64,000 bases of DNA, from contig MUKC01000001.1 of the NCBI GenBank assembly GCA_002049795.1, positions 27,366 to 91,365 on the forward strand, read 5' to 3'. The DNA is from Desulfobacca sp. 4484_104. GTDB taxonomy: Bacteria > Desulfobacterota > Desulfobaccia > Desulfobaccales > Desulfobaccaceae. A program made the translations under genes and the position numbers. Shown here one piece after another: positions 42,628-52,064 of the stretch. The notes beneath the pieces were generated by a model that saw only the letters and a list, made by a program, of their open reading frames with translations, was not told the origin of the DNA and made no database searches. How positions within the stretch are numbered: position 1 is the first letter of the stretch; every line of letters begins with the position of its first letter.

Positions 42628-43880
42628 TCAACCCAGCCGGGCCTGCAAACGCAGATAAGGACCGCCGTCCGATACCTTGACCCATTCCTTATGGCCCTTG
42701 CCGCAGGTACCCAGGCCAGTAATTTCGAGTTTATTGCCGACCATGGTAATAGACCGCAGCAGGTCCGGGACGTAACCGGTAACGATCACCGGGGAATAGA
42801 CCCGGCCGGTCAACTGCCCCTGGCGGATTTCCTCAGCATACAAACCTTCCAGTTGAATGCCCCAGCCTTTGGGATCCTCCATGCCGTTGGAGGGATGGTC
42901 GAGAAAATAGCCGAACTCGATATCGGCCAGCATCTCCGCAAAGGTGTGCGGGCCGGGACCGAAATAGGTGTTGGTCATTCGGGCATAAGCCTTGCGGGCA
43001 AACGACTCCCGCCGCCCGTTAGCACTGCGCGGCAGCCCCAGCCGCACCGCGGAATGAAGATCCGTGATTGGTCGGGTTAAAATGCCCTGCCTGATTATTT
43101 GAGTTGCAGAAGCCAGTTGGCCTTCATGGTCAAAGAAAAAACTCCCGGCCTGGCCCGGCAGCACCGGGGAATCAAAGAGGTCAACCAGGGGCGAGGCCAC
43201 CGGCTGGCCCAGATAATCCTGTCCCGCAGCCGGTCTATCTTCTCTGGAGCCAGGTGCGCATGTTCATAGCCCCCCTGGTAACAATGGCCGGTATGCAGCC
43301 GGGCGGTGCGTTGGTCCTGGCGCAGCACGATCTGGGCGACAATCTGCACCCGGGGCAACTCCTGATAGAGGCTGCGGGCCCGATTGACAAACAGTTCCCG
43401 ACTGACCAGCTGGCTATAAACCGCGGTCGCGTTCACTACCTGGGGATCGCCCGATTGCAACTGATCCCGGAGATTGACCAGGTCGGCCATTTTATCCGGG
43501 AGCGAGATCTCGGCCGGATCAACGACCGGAAACACCGCGAAATCCCTGGTCAGGGGGGTGCCGGGATCGATGGTTAATCCTGGCTCTAGCACTCCGGCAT
43601 CTACCGCGGTTTTGACCAGGGCTTGCGCCCCTTGGGAAAGGCGTGAGCAAAAATCAGGATCAGACAAGCCACTCAAGGCATATTCCAGGAAAATACGGCC
43701 CGTAAACACGGTCAGTACCACGCCCTGCTGGCGCTCCAGGGCTTCGGCCCGGGATTCCCGGCTGTCCACCCACAGACGCTCGCCTTCGCTCTCTTGGGCC
43801 AGGGCCGCCGCATAAGGCACGGTCTTTTCCATCTCGGCTACCAGATTGGCCAGCAGGGGCCGCAGGTCTTTGAGGATCAT
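42628..43880 (-). pseudogene. tldD: tldD/pmbA-family metalloprotease gene, active site deleted and frameshifted
   Basis: The minus strand encodes first MILKDLRPLLANLVAEMEKT...YEHAHLAPEKIDR from the ATG at 43880 (GGAGGTAATT before it). In another frame it encodes AAGQDYLGQPVASPLVDLFDSP...NGRRESFARKAYARMTNTYFGPG...GNKLEITGLGTCGKGH, the conserved C-terminal half of TldD/PmbA. Between the two pieces the HExxxH zinc motif region, about 30-45 residues by comparison with the family, is missing, with a one-frame shift near 43200. TldD/TldE cleave peptides such as microcin B17 and CcdA. This copy cannot be active. Confidence 0.75.
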
Positions 43881-44027
43881 AATTACCTCCTCCATAATTC
43901 GAAATATGGTTGCGAACCTCTCCAACAACATGATTTATTGGAGGACAGGGTGGGAGGCGCTATGGGGCCCCCTACCCTACCCAGCAGAGTTAAATAATAT
44001 CAGCAATAGACTAAACAGGGGAGGACA

Positions 44028-44450
44028 ATGTCACATTCCGATTGTATATTTTGTCAGATTGCCGCGGGTCGCTTATCCTCGGTGCCGGTGCTGCGCACCG
44101 AGCGGGTCTATGCCTTCCTGGATATTGCGCCGGTGCATTATGGTCATACCCTGGTGATTCCCCAGGAACATTATCAGAATTTTCTGGATCTGCCGGATGA
44201 CCTGTGGCTGGAAATGGGCCAGGTCTGTCGGCGAGTGGCCCAGGCCCTACGGGTCGCCTATCAGGCCGATGGGTTCAATCTAGGCATGAATAACTTCCCG
44301 GCGGCCGGGCAAGTGGTATTCCATGCCCACCTGCACGTGATTCCCCGCTATTATGACGATGATCTGCAACTGTTTCCGCAAGGGGAATACCAGGCCGGGG
44401 AAATGCAAACCGTCGGCCAGAAGCTGCGTCAAGCCCTAGCCGGCCTCTGA
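44028..44450 (+). CDS. HIT-family nucleotide hydrolase (HINT-like)
   Basis: 140 residues. N-terminal CIFCQIAAGRLSSVPVLRTERVYAFLDIAPVHYGHTLVIP and the histidine triad HAHLHVIPR (about 99-107) identify the HIT/HINT family, which cleaves adenosine phosphoramidates or ApnA. The ATG follows GGAGGACA. The 3' end overlaps the convergent pabC-like gene by 15 bases, so the two mRNAs would be antisense to each other at their ends. Confidence 0.9.
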   Translation: MSHSDCIFCQIAAGRLSSVPVLRTERVYAFLDIAPVHYGHTLVIPQEHYQNFLDLPDDLWLEMGQVCRRVAQALRVAYQADGFNLGMNNFPAAGQVVFHAHLHVIPRYYDDDLQLFPQGEYQAGEMQTVGQKLRQALAGL

Positions 44451-45272
44451 CCACAAACATTGATTAAGAAATTCGGTCAGGTCCGAGAGAGGCAAGTTAC
44501 AACGATCCAGAGTAGCGACGGGCAATAGTCCCATCAGCGAGTTGGCCAGCCATACCCCTTGAGATTGCGTCAGGCGGGCGGCGCTAGTAGGGACGGCAAG
44601 CAAGGAATGGCCCCGGCGGCGCAAGGCCCGGCCCAGCATGGCCACGGTAATACTGGGGAGGGCGCTGGCCGCTTCCGGGGTAAAATAATTTCCGGCCTCG
44701 GTAAAGATCAGGCCGGTCGCCGCGCCTTCCGAGATGTTGCCGTCCGGTTCCAGGATCAAAGCCTCGCGGGCCTTCTGGTCCAGGGCATATTGCCGGGCCG
44801 CCAGGCAGAACAGATAATTGAGGCTCTTGTGGCGACCCAAAAAGCTGGCGCGCGGCTCCGGAAAGATCACTACCGGCCAGCCCTGCTGATATTCGACGGC
44901 TGGAGGCGGGTCGTAGGGTCGGGCATAGATGATTATAGTGGGCTTGTCGCCAGCGGGCAATCCTAGTCCCGCTACCGTGCCGCGGGTAACCAAGATCTTT
45001 ACCACTGCCACGCTTGCCTTGAGGCCATTTCTCCCTAGCAGGTTCTGCAAGTAAGTATCCCAAGGGAATTCCGACGGCCACCGAATCCGAAACTGTTGGC
45101 AGGAGGCCTGCAATCGGGCCAGGTGCTCCTTTAAGAACAACACCCGTCCGGCTGCGGCCCGCATGGTCTCAAAAAACCCATCGCCATAGAGCAAGCCCCG
45201 GTCATTGACCGAGACCCGGGCCTCGCCAACGGGCACCAGCCGATCATTGACAAAGATAAACTCCTGGGTCAT
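44436..45272 (-). CDS. pabC: Aminodeoxychorismate lyase-like class IV aminotransferase
   Basis: A 278-residue fold-type IV PLP protein: VNDRGLLYGDGFFETMRA at the start, PLP lysine in RHKSLNYLFCLAARQYA, EALILEPDGNISEGAATGLIF, and TSAARLTQSQGVWLANSLMGLLPV near the end. D-amino acid and branched-chain aminotransferases share the fold; position beside pabA and pabB favours 4-amino-4-deoxychorismate lyase of p-aminobenzoate synthesis. It is the third gene of the pab run, 41 bases after pabB. Confidence 0.82.
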   Translation of the reverse strand: MTQEFIFVNDRLVPVGEARVSVNDRGLLYGDGFFETMRAAAGRVLFLKEHLARLQASCQQFRIRWPSEFPWDTYLQNLLGRNGLKASVAVVKILVTRGTVAGLGLPAGDKPTIIIYARPYDPPPAVEYQQGWPVVIFPEPRASFLGRHKSLNYLFCLAARQYALDQKAREALILEPDGNISEGAATGLIFTEAGNYFTPEAASALPSITVAMLGRALRRRGHSLLAVPTSAARLTQSQGVWLANSLMGLLPVATLDRCNLPLSDLTEFLNQCLWSEAG

Positions 45273-45313
45273 CGCTTCAAACAGAACACCTCGTGTTTTA
45301 GAGGCCGCCCGTC

Positions 45314-46760
45314 TCAGGCCTCGGCTTGAGAAAATCCGGCTTCGGGGCCATGGCGGTCCTCGACCCCACCCTGGCCAATGATACTGAACAGCGTCTGGCC
45401 CTTGTGCAGGGTCTCCAAATATTCATCTGCTTCCTTAGAGTCGTAAACAATGCCGCCGCCCACCGAAAAGTAGAAGCGGCCGCGGCAACAGATGCCGGTA
45501 CGAATCGCCACATTGAGATCTAGGTTGCGATGCAGGCCCAGATAGCCGATTGCCCCGGTATAGACATGGCGCACCGTAGGTTCCAGTTCATCAATGATTT
45601 CCATAGAGCGGATCTTGGGACAGCCGGTGATCGAACCGCCCGGAAAGGTGGCCCGCAGGATATCGACCTGAGTGACGCCGGCGCGCAGGCGGCCCTCGAC
45701 AATGGAAATCAGATGATAGACATTCTGATAGGCTTCCAGGCGCTTGTGTTCCTGGACCTTGACGGTGCGGGCCTGACAGACCTTGCCCAGATCATTGCGC
45801 AGCAGATCGACAATCATCGACAGCTCGGCGTCATCCTTGAGGCTGGTGAGCAACTCCTGGCGCAGCGCCAGATCCTCGGCGGCGCTGTGGCCCCGGGGCC
45901 GGGTGCCCTTGATCGGCCGGGTCTCCAGATAATCCCCGTGGCGGAACAGGAAGCGCTCCATGGAGGTGGATAACACCTGAAAATCCCCCAGATTCAGATA
46001 GGCATAAAACGGGGCCGGATTCCGCCGGTAGAGCCGTAAAAACAGGCTATAGAGATCGCCCTGCAGGGGAAAGGAAAAACGTTGGGACAGGTTGACCTGA
46101 TAGACATCCCCCTGGCGAATATAGTGCCGCACCCGGCGCACCGCCTGCAGATATTGCTCCCGGCTGAAATTACTTTCTAGGGCGCCGACCCGGTAATTGC
46201 CCGGCCGCCTGGGAGCGTGGCCTAGTGCTGGCTCGGTCGGGATCCGCCGGTGTCCTTTTGTGGCTGTGCCATAGGGCGGGGCATACTCTACCTGAATGCG
46301 CCAGTAGCGGTCCTGATGGCGATCCTGGACCATCACTTGCCGGGGAAAGGCCAGCACCATTTCCGGCAGTTGCAGATCGTCCCGCGCGGTGGTGGGCAGG
46401 CGTTCCAGGTGATTTTTGAGATCATAGGCTAGAAAACCCAGGCCTCCGGCAGTAAACGGAAAAACTGGCAACGGGTCGGATAGTTCCAACTCACATTTCA
46501 TCCAGCACCATAAAGGGGTTGGCAACCAGGTTCTGGTGGCGATCGCCGATCTGGAGGTCTAGCTGTTTCCCCCGGGCCCGCAGGACCAGAAACGGGTCCC
46601 AGCCCATCAGGGAATAGCGGGCGCAATCCAGGTCGCCGCCGCTCAACAGCAACATGGCATAAGGCTGCTGCCGTAGGGCGCTAAACCACTGTTCCAGCCC
46701 GGTTAAACTGCCCGGCGGCGACAGCGCAGCAATCTTGATATCGGTTATTTGACCCCACAT
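45314..46760 (-). pseudogene. pabB: Aminodeoxychorismate synthase component I, split by a frameshift
   Basis: The N-terminal 89 residues (MWGQITDIKIAALS...NPFMVLDEM, stop at 46493-46491) are in one frame. The rest (CELELSDPLPVFPFTAGGLGFLAYDL...) is in the next frame. The two join smoothly at VLDE/CELEL, so one base has been gained or lost near 46492-46500. Downstream, the chorismate-binding domain is complete: PIKGTRPRGH, LRNDLGKV, FPGGSITGCPKIRSMEIID. An ATG at 46501 in the second frame, overlapping the first frame's stop by 11 bases, could permit translation of a two-piece protein. PabB makes aminodeoxychorismate with PabA. Confidence 0.8.
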
Positions 46761-46772
46761 AAAGGACGTTCG

Positions 46773-47363
46773 TCAAATTTCCGCGGTGGCCTTAAACCCG
46801 GGGGCCAAGCCCAGGAAATTGGCGGTTAACTCCTTACCGTATTCGGTAAGAAAGGATTCCGGGTGGAACTGCACCCCATGCAGCGGATAGTGACGATGAC
46901 TGAGTCCCATGACTACGCCATCCTCGGCGCGGGCTGTGACTTCCAGATCCGCGCTGCGGGTTTGCACCGCCAACGAATGGTAGCGAGCGGCCCAGAACGG
47001 CGACGGCAAGTCACGGAACAGTCCCTGGCCCTGATGAAACACTTGATAGCGCTTGCCATGCACCGGCACCGGGGCCAGAACGGTCTGGCCGCCAAAGACC
47101 TCGTTCATGGCCTGCATCCCCAAACAGACCCCTAAAATCGGCAAGCGCGGGGCAAAATGGGCAATCACCGCCTTGCTGATTCCCGCATCTTGGGGGGCCT
47201 TGGGTCCGGGCGAGATGCACAGCCAATCGGGAGATAGCTCTTCGATCTCTGGCAAAGTAATCTGGTCGTGGCGGAAGACCAGCACCTCCAGATCGAATTC
47301 ATAGAACAATTGCACCAGGTTATAGGTGAAGGAATCATAGTTGTCGATCATTACCAGCCGCAT
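46773..47363 (-). CDS. pabA: Glutamine amidotransferase component PabA/TrpG
   Basis: 196 residues from ATG 47363: MRLVMIDNYDSFTYNLVQLF, then the catalytic triad: Cys in GVCLGMQAMNEVFGG and His-Glu in VQFHPESFLTEYG. It delivers ammonia from glutamine to PabB (or TrpE). An upstream in-frame extension to 47525 passes through the leader hairpin and has no homology. Preceding the pabB gene by 12 bases, it leads the pabA-pabB-pabC run. The TrpG/PabA distinction cannot be made from sequence alone. Confidence 0.9.
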   Translation of the reverse strand: MRLVMIDNYDSFTYNLVQLFYEFDLEVLVFRHDQITLPEIEELSPDWLCISPGPKAPQDAGISKAVIAHFAPRLPILGVCLGMQAMNEVFGGQTVLAPVPVHGKRYQVFHQGQGLFRDLPSPFWAARYHSLAVQTRSADLEVTARAEDGVVMGLSHRHYPLHGVQFHPESFLTEYGKELTANFLGLAPGFKATAEI

Positions 47364-47373
47364 GGTCGGCCCC

Positions 47374-47406
47374 AAAAGAAAAAGCCACCCTCTGAGTCTG
47401 GGTGGC
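47374..47406 (-). terminator. Terminator-like hairpin (attenuator candidate) in the pab leader
   Basis: On the minus strand GCCACCC (47406-47400), a loop of 9 bases, GGGTGGC (47390-47384), then TTTTTCTTTT (47383-47374), 11 bases before the pabA ATG. It cannot serve the divergent chelatase gene, so it lies in the leader of the pab operon and would stop transcription unless prevented. The minus transcript also contains ATGTAA (47421-47416), a start-stop pair, about 10 bases upstream of the hairpin. Confidence 0.7.
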
Positions 47407-47433
47407 TCTCGCCTATTACATAACTCGCTATTT

Positions 47434-47462
47434 ATTGAAGCCGGTTTAATAAAAAAAGTCAA
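47434..47462 (-). promoter_or_regulatory. Promoter of the pab operon
   Basis: Minus strand TTGACT (47462-47457), 17 bases, TTCAAT (47439-47434). Transcription would start at about 47427 and run through the ATGTAA and the terminator-like hairpin into pabA. Confidence 0.5.
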
Positions 47463-47566
47463 GGGATTTTTTTTGACTGGTGAGCAGGCCAGGCCGAGCG
47501 GATGGAGAAAATCACAAATTTTCAAAAACCTTGACTACCTGAATCGGCAAGGTAAAATTAATCATC

Positions 47567-48643
47567 ATGCGCTCCCGGATGCCGCTCTTTCCCTTTACCG
47601 CCATTGTCGGCCAGGAAGACCTGAAACTGGCCCTATTGATCAACGCCATCAACCCCGCTATTGGCGGCGTGTTGATCCGCGGGGAAAAAGGCACCGGCAA
47701 ATCTACCGCGGTGCGGGCTCTGGCGGCCCTGCTGCCGGAAGTCGAGGCCGTGGCCGGCTGTGTTTATGGTTGTCATCCTCAGGGGGTGGACGGCCTCTGT
47801 GAAGACTGTCAGCGCCGCCGGATTGAAGGCAATGGACTGCCGGTGGTGCGCAAGGCCGTGCCGGTGGTGACCCTGCCGCTGGGGGCCACCGAGGACCGGG
47901 TGCTGGGTACCATTGATCTGGAGGCCGCGATTCATTCTGGTCACAAACGCTTTGAACCGGGATTGCTGGCCCGGGCCCATCGGGGTATTCTCTATATTGA
48001 TGAGGTCAATCTTCTGGAAGATCATCTGGTCGATATCTTGTTAGATGTCGCGGCTTCCGGGGTTAATGTGGTAGAACGGGAGTCGGTCTCGGTGGCCCAC
48101 CCGGCCCGTTTTATCCTGGTCGGCACCATGAATCCCGAAGAGGGCGAATTACGCCCCCAACTGCTGGACCGCTTTGGCATCTGCATCGAGGTTAAAGGTC
48201 TGGTCAATCCCGTCGCCCGCGCCGCCATCGTCAATAACCGCCTGGCCTTTGAGCGGGCTCCGGAGGACTTTATTAGCGCCCAGCAAGCCGCGGAAACTGA
48301 GCTGAAGCACCGGGTCCAAAGAGCCCGGGAAGTCCTTCTCACGGTTCAGGTCAGTGAGGCCGCCCTGCAACTGGCCGTACATCTGGCCCTGACTATGGGG
48401 GCCGAGGGCCACCGGGCGGATCTGGTGACCATCCGGGCCGCCTGTGCCTTGGCTGCCCTCGAAGGCCGGACCGCGATAGAGAGCGCCGACATCAAGCGTG
48501 CCGCGGTCTTTGCCCTGCGCCATCGGCTGGTCCACCATCCGCTGGAGGATGAAGAGATTGACACGGCCCGCTTGGTCGAACAGATTGACGCCGCGGCCGC
48601 GGGTGAATCCCTGCCGCCCGCTTCGGAAAAAAAAAGCCTGTAG
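47567..48643 (+). CDS. Magnesium-chelatase I-subunit-like AAA+ ATPase
   Basis: 358 residues. FPFTAIVGQEDLKLALLINAINPAIGGVLIRGEKGTGKSTAVRAL (Walker A at 39-47), a cysteine-rich insert VYGCHPQGVDGLCEDCQRR, GATEDRVLGTIDLEAAI, Walker B ILYIDEVNLL, and LVGTMNPEEGELRPQLLDRFG. This matches the BchI/ChlI group used for magnesium, cobalt or other metal insertion in tetrapyrroles. The VWA-domain gene follows by 14 bases, so it forms an I+D pair. No photosynthesis genes are near; a cobaltochelatase-like role in B12 synthesis is plausible (inference). Confidence 0.87.
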   Translation: MRSRMPLFPFTAIVGQEDLKLALLINAINPAIGGVLIRGEKGTGKSTAVRALAALLPEVEAVAGCVYGCHPQGVDGLCEDCQRRRIEGNGLPVVRKAVPVVTLPLGATEDRVLGTIDLEAAIHSGHKRFEPGLLARAHRGILYIDEVNLLEDHLVDILLDVAASGVNVVERESVSVAHPARFILVGTMNPEEGELRPQLLDRFGICIEVKGLVNPVARAAIVNNRLAFERAPEDFISAQQAAETELKHRVQRAREVLLTVQVSEAALQLAVHLALTMGAEGHRADLVTIRAACALAALEGRTAIESADIKRAAVFALRHRLVHHPLEDEEIDTARLVEQIDAAAAGESLPPASEKKSL

Positions 48644-48657
48644 AACGCGACCTGCCA

Positions 48658-49485
48658 ATGCCGGAAGGCACCTATGTGGTCGCCTGTCCCCCCGCCTTTG
48701 CGCTTAAACCATTTTTCTTTAAGTTCCCCCGGCAGTGCCACGGTAAACGAGGTCGACGGTTAGCTACCGCGACCCAAAGCTATTATGGCCGTTATCTGCG
48801 CTCCCGCTTGCCTTATGGGGAAGTGCCGGATCTGGCGCTCGATGCTACCCTGCGGGCCGCGGTGGGCAACGGCAAAGGGCTAAAGAACGGCAAGCTGGAG
48901 ATCAGCCCCGATGATCTGCGTTACAAGGTCCGGCATGGCAAAACCCAGGCGCTGTTGTTATTGGTAGTCGATGCCAGCGGCTCCATGGGTGCGGCCCAAC
49001 GCATGGCCGCGGCCAAACAGGCGGCTTTAGCCTTTCTGGTACAGGCCTATCAGCGCCGCGACCGGGTGGGCATGATCACCTTCAATGGCGTCCGGGCCCG
49101 GATCTTATTGCCCCCGACGAATAGCATCAGCCTGGCTCAGAAAAGATTGCGCATTTTGCCCACCGGCGGCAAGACCCCGCTGGCCCATGCCCTGAAGCTG
49201 GCCTTTCGCCTGGCCCGAATCGAACTGCAGCGGCAAAAAAGCCTGATCCCGATCATCGTGGTGATTTCCGACGGCAACCCTAATGTCCCGTTGTTCAGTG
49301 CCGATGCGCGCCGTGATGCCCTGAAGGTGGCGACGGCCATCGGCAACAGCGGCCTGCCGGCCCTATTTGTCGATACGGACCGCAATTTCATGGAACCCGG
49401 CATGGGGCTGGCCCTGGCCCGGGCCATGCGCGGCCGCTACGAACGATTTGAAAATTTGGCGCTCAGCCCGGCTCAGACGGTTTAA
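48658..49485 (+). CDS. VWA-domain protein, magnesium-chelatase D-subunit-like
   Basis: 275 residues with one von Willebrand A domain: MIDAS DASGSM (about 105-110), threonine in TGGKTPLAHAL and ISDGNPN. The N-terminus (FALKPFFFKFPRQCHGKRGRR) and the placement after the I-subunit gene match short D-subunits of metal chelatases, which lack the N-terminal AAA+ part of full ChlD. Together with the I-subunit it would form a chelatase motor; no H-subunit is in the window. The N-terminal 20 residues are uncertain. Confidence 0.8.
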   Translation: MPEGTYVVACPPAFALKPFFFKFPRQCHGKRGRRLATATQSYYGRYLRSRLPYGEVPDLALDATLRAAVGNGKGLKNGKLEISPDDLRYKVRHGKTQALLLLVVDASGSMGAAQRMAAAKQAALAFLVQAYQRRDRVGMITFNGVRARILLPPTNSISLAQKRLRILPTGGKTPLAHALKLAFRLARIELQRQKSLIPIIVVISDGNPNVPLFSADARRDALKVATAIGNSGLPALFVDTDRNFMEPGMGLALARAMRGRYERFENLALSPAQTV

Positions 49486-49630
49486 TTATTTTGGCTCCAT
49501 GCATGGCTCGATCCCGTCTCAGCAAGCGGCAGAAATCGAACGGTTTTTTTAGCCGGTGATATTCAATAAAAAACGGGATCTTAAGCCAGAAACGACCCGG
49601 CGGTTCGCTGGAAGCGCTTATTTGACACCC

Positions 49631-49659
49631 TTGTTTCCCGCCGATAAGTACGCTATTAT
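49631..49659 (+). promoter_or_regulatory. Possible promoter of the symporter operon
   Basis: TTGTTT (49631-49636), 17 bases, TATTAT (49654-49659). A perfect TTGACA at 49622-49627 lies just before it but its partner (TAAGTA) is poor. About 115 bases upstream of the first membrane gene. Confidence 0.35.
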
Positions 49660-49773
49660 AAAATGTAAAATTGTCCGAGGGCTAGTCGGTTCTGTTTTAC
49701 AAGAGTATTAATTTCCCCATCCTTCCATATCTCTGGCCGGGATGAAAGGAAAACCGAGAAGAGGCCCGCCACC

Positions 49774-49998
49774 ATGACCAAAAAAGATAAGCTTCTGGTT
49801 CTGTTGGGAATCCTGGGTTTTTTCTTGCTTAATTACCCCCTGCTTCAGATTTTCAACCGTGATTTTTTTTTGTTAGGGGTACCCATGTTGACCTGGTACC
49901 TCTTTGGGATTTGGATTTTGGCGGTTGCCGGGCTTCGGGCTTTTGGTCGCTATTTAACTGTTAAAGAGCAAACAGTCCAGTCGTTTTACAAAGAGTAA
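49774..49998 (+). CDS. Small two-helix membrane protein
   Basis: 74 residues with two membrane helices (LLVLLGILGFFLLNYPLLQIF, LTWYLFGIWILAVAGL) and a short cytoplasmic tail VKEQTVQSFYKE. The last base of its stop codon is the first of the symporter start (ATGA-like overlap at 49998), so it is coupled. Small subunits of this kind accompany Na+/solute symporters. The exact family is not recognised. Confidence 0.65.
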   Translation: MTKKDKLLVLLGILGFFLLNYPLLQIFNRDFFLLGVPMLTWYLFGIWILAVAGLRAFGRYLTVKEQTVQSFYKE

Positions 49999-52064
49999 TG
50001 CTTAGTCCCGAACTGGTTGCGGTTATTGCCTTTGGTTATCTGTTGTTGCTCTTTGCCATCGCCTATTATGGGGACCGGCAGCGGGCCAAAGGTCGCAGTG
50101 TGATCGCCAACCCCTATATCTACACCCTCTCTCTGGCCGTCTATTGCACGGCCTGGACTTTTTTCGGCAGTGTAGGCAAGGCCGCGACCCAGGGAGCGAC
50201 CTTTCTGACCATTTATCTGGGTCCCACCCTGATGGCCTTTTTTTGGTGGTTTGTGTTGCGCAAACTCCTCCGGGTCTGCAAAGACAACAACCTGACCACC
50301 ATGTCCGATTTTCTGACCCTGCGCTATGGCAAAGGGGCCTTGCTGGGGGCCTTGGTGACCTTGGGTGTCCTCCTCGCCGTAGTGCCCTATATTGGCCTGC
50401 AACTTAAGTCAGTCTCTAACACCTTTAATATACTGGCCTATCATGAAGTCATCTCACCACTTACGACCCCGGTGTACCAGGATACCGCCTTTTATGTGGC
50501 CCTGATTCTGGCGGTATTCGGAATTCTGTTCGGGGCTCGCCATTTAGATCCCACTGAACGTCACGAGGGCATGGTGGCCGCGGTGGCCTTTGAATCTCTG
50601 ATTAAACTCCTGGCCTTCCTGGCCGTGGGGATCTTGGTAAGCTATGGCATTTTTCAGGGTTGGGGAGAGATCTTCGGCGGTATCAGGCACAATCCGCAAT
50701 TTCGTCAGTTACTCTCCGTCAATACCGGTGCTCATGATAGCTACCTATTGATCATGGTTCAGACCATCCTGGCCATGGGGGCGATCCTTTTTCTGCCCCG
50801 CCAGTTTCATATGGCAGTAGTCGAAAATACCGATGAAAAGCATATTCTGACCGCCATGTGGCTCTTGCCCTTATACTTGTTATTAATCAATCTGTTTGTC
50901 ATGCCCATTGCCTTCGCCGGGCTGCTGCTGGGTTTTCCGTCCTCCGAGGCGGATACCTTTGTCCTTAGAATTCCACTACAAAGCGGCCATCCGTATCTGG
51001 CCCTGCTAACCTTTATTGGCGGCTTGTCGGCCTCTACGGCGATGGTGGCGGTGTCGTCGATCGCGGTCAGCACCATGCTCCTTAACAACCTGGTACTGCC
51101 GCTGACCATCCGCCTAAATTTGCAAGAGCATCTCCCGCCTCATTTGCTGACCATCAAACGGCTCGGCATTCTTCTGGTAATCCTTTTAGGATTTATCACC
51201 TATCGCTTGATCGGCCCTTCCGCCATGCTGGTCGATATGGGACTGATCGCCTTCTGTGGGGTAATCCAATTGGCCCCGGCCATTCTGGGCGCGTTATATT
51301 GGCGGGAGGCCACGAAATGGGGGGCGATTGCCGGTCTGGGGGCAGGTTTTCTGCTCTGGGCCTATACCCTGGTCCTGCCCTACCTGATTGAGGCCGGTTT
51401 GTTTCATCCAGGTATACTGGAACACGGCCCCCTGGGGCTGGCGGTTCTCAAACCCATCGCCTTTCTGGGTCTGTCTGGTCTGGACCATCTGTCCCATGCC
51501 TTTTTCTGGTCGTTGTTTTTCAACATTGGTATTTTTGTGAGCGTGTCCCTGTTGACCGCCGCCAGTCCCCTGGAGGTGGAACAGGCGCGGCGCTTTGTCG
51601 GGATTTTTGAACTTGAAGAAGGTCTGCCGCTGGAACGGCGATATACTTATCTCCCCAATCTGGATCAGTTCACCTGCTTTATGGAAAAGTTTATCGGCAA
51701 GCAAAAGGCCAGGGAAGCTCGCCAAGGCTTCTTGAAGCAAGTAGAACTTCCTGAAAAAGAGTGGGGGGATCGAGAAAAGTTGCAACTGGAGGCTTATGTC
51801 GAACGTACCATCGCGGGTTCCATCGGACCGGCCGCGGCCCGGGTAATTATGGATGGCTACCTGTCCTCTTTAGGCTCTCGCATGGAAGGGGTTTTTGATC
51901 TGTTCGGCCAGGTCTCCAGTTCCCTGGAGGAAAGTCAGCAAAAACTCAAGCGCCGAGTGGCGGAACTCTCGGTGTTGTATGAAGCCGCCCGGACCTTAAC
52001 TTCTACTTTATACCTGCCCGAACTGATCGAAGGCGTGCTCGACCTATTGGTCGATGTTAGATGA
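49998..52064 (+). CDS. Sodium/solute symporter fused to a sensor region, truncated at the C-terminus
   Basis: 688 residues. About thirteen membrane helices of the SSS family (e.g. SLAVYCTAWTFFGSVGKAATQGATFLTIYLGP, GGLSASTAMVAVSSIAVSTMLLNNLVLPL) are followed by a cytoplasmic region with LYLPELIEGVLDLLVDV, the beginning of a GAF domain. Such SSS-histidine kinases (CbrA type) sense transported substrate. The frame ends at TGA 52064 inside the GAF, and the continuation is in the next gene. A few residues seem deleted at the junction. Probably one protein in the ancestor. Confidence 0.82.
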   Translation: MLSPELVAVIAFGYLLLLFAIAYYGDRQRAKGRSVIANPYIYTLSLAVYCTAWTFFGSVGKAATQGATFLTIYLGPTLMAFFWWFVLRKLLRVCKDNNLTTMSDFLTLRYGKGALLGALVTLGVLLAVVPYIGLQLKSVSNTFNILAYHEVISPLTTPVYQDTAFYVALILAVFGILFGARHLDPTERHEGMVAAVAFESLIKLLAFLAVGILVSYGIFQGWGEIFGGIRHNPQFRQLLSVNTGAHDSYLLIMVQTILAMGAILFLPRQFHMAVVENTDEKHILTAMWLLPLYLLLINLFVMPIAFAGLLLGFPSSEADTFVLRIPLQSGHPYLALLTFIGGLSASTAMVAVSSIAVSTMLLNNLVLPLTIRLNLQEHLPPHLLTIKRLGILLVILLGFITYRLIGPSAMLVDMGLIAFCGVIQLAPAILGALYWREATKWGAIAGLGAGFLLWAYTLVLPYLIEAGLFHPGILEHGPLGLAVLKPIAFLGLSGLDHLSHAFFWSLFFNIGIFVSVSLLTAASPLEVEQARRFVGIFELEEGLPLERRYTYLPNLDQFTCFMEKFIGKQKAREARQGFLKQVELPEKEWGDREKLQLEAYVERTIAGSIGPAAARVIMDGYLSSLGSRMEGVFDLFGQVSSSLEESQQKLKRRVAELSVLYEAARTLTSTLYLPELIEGVLDLLVDVR

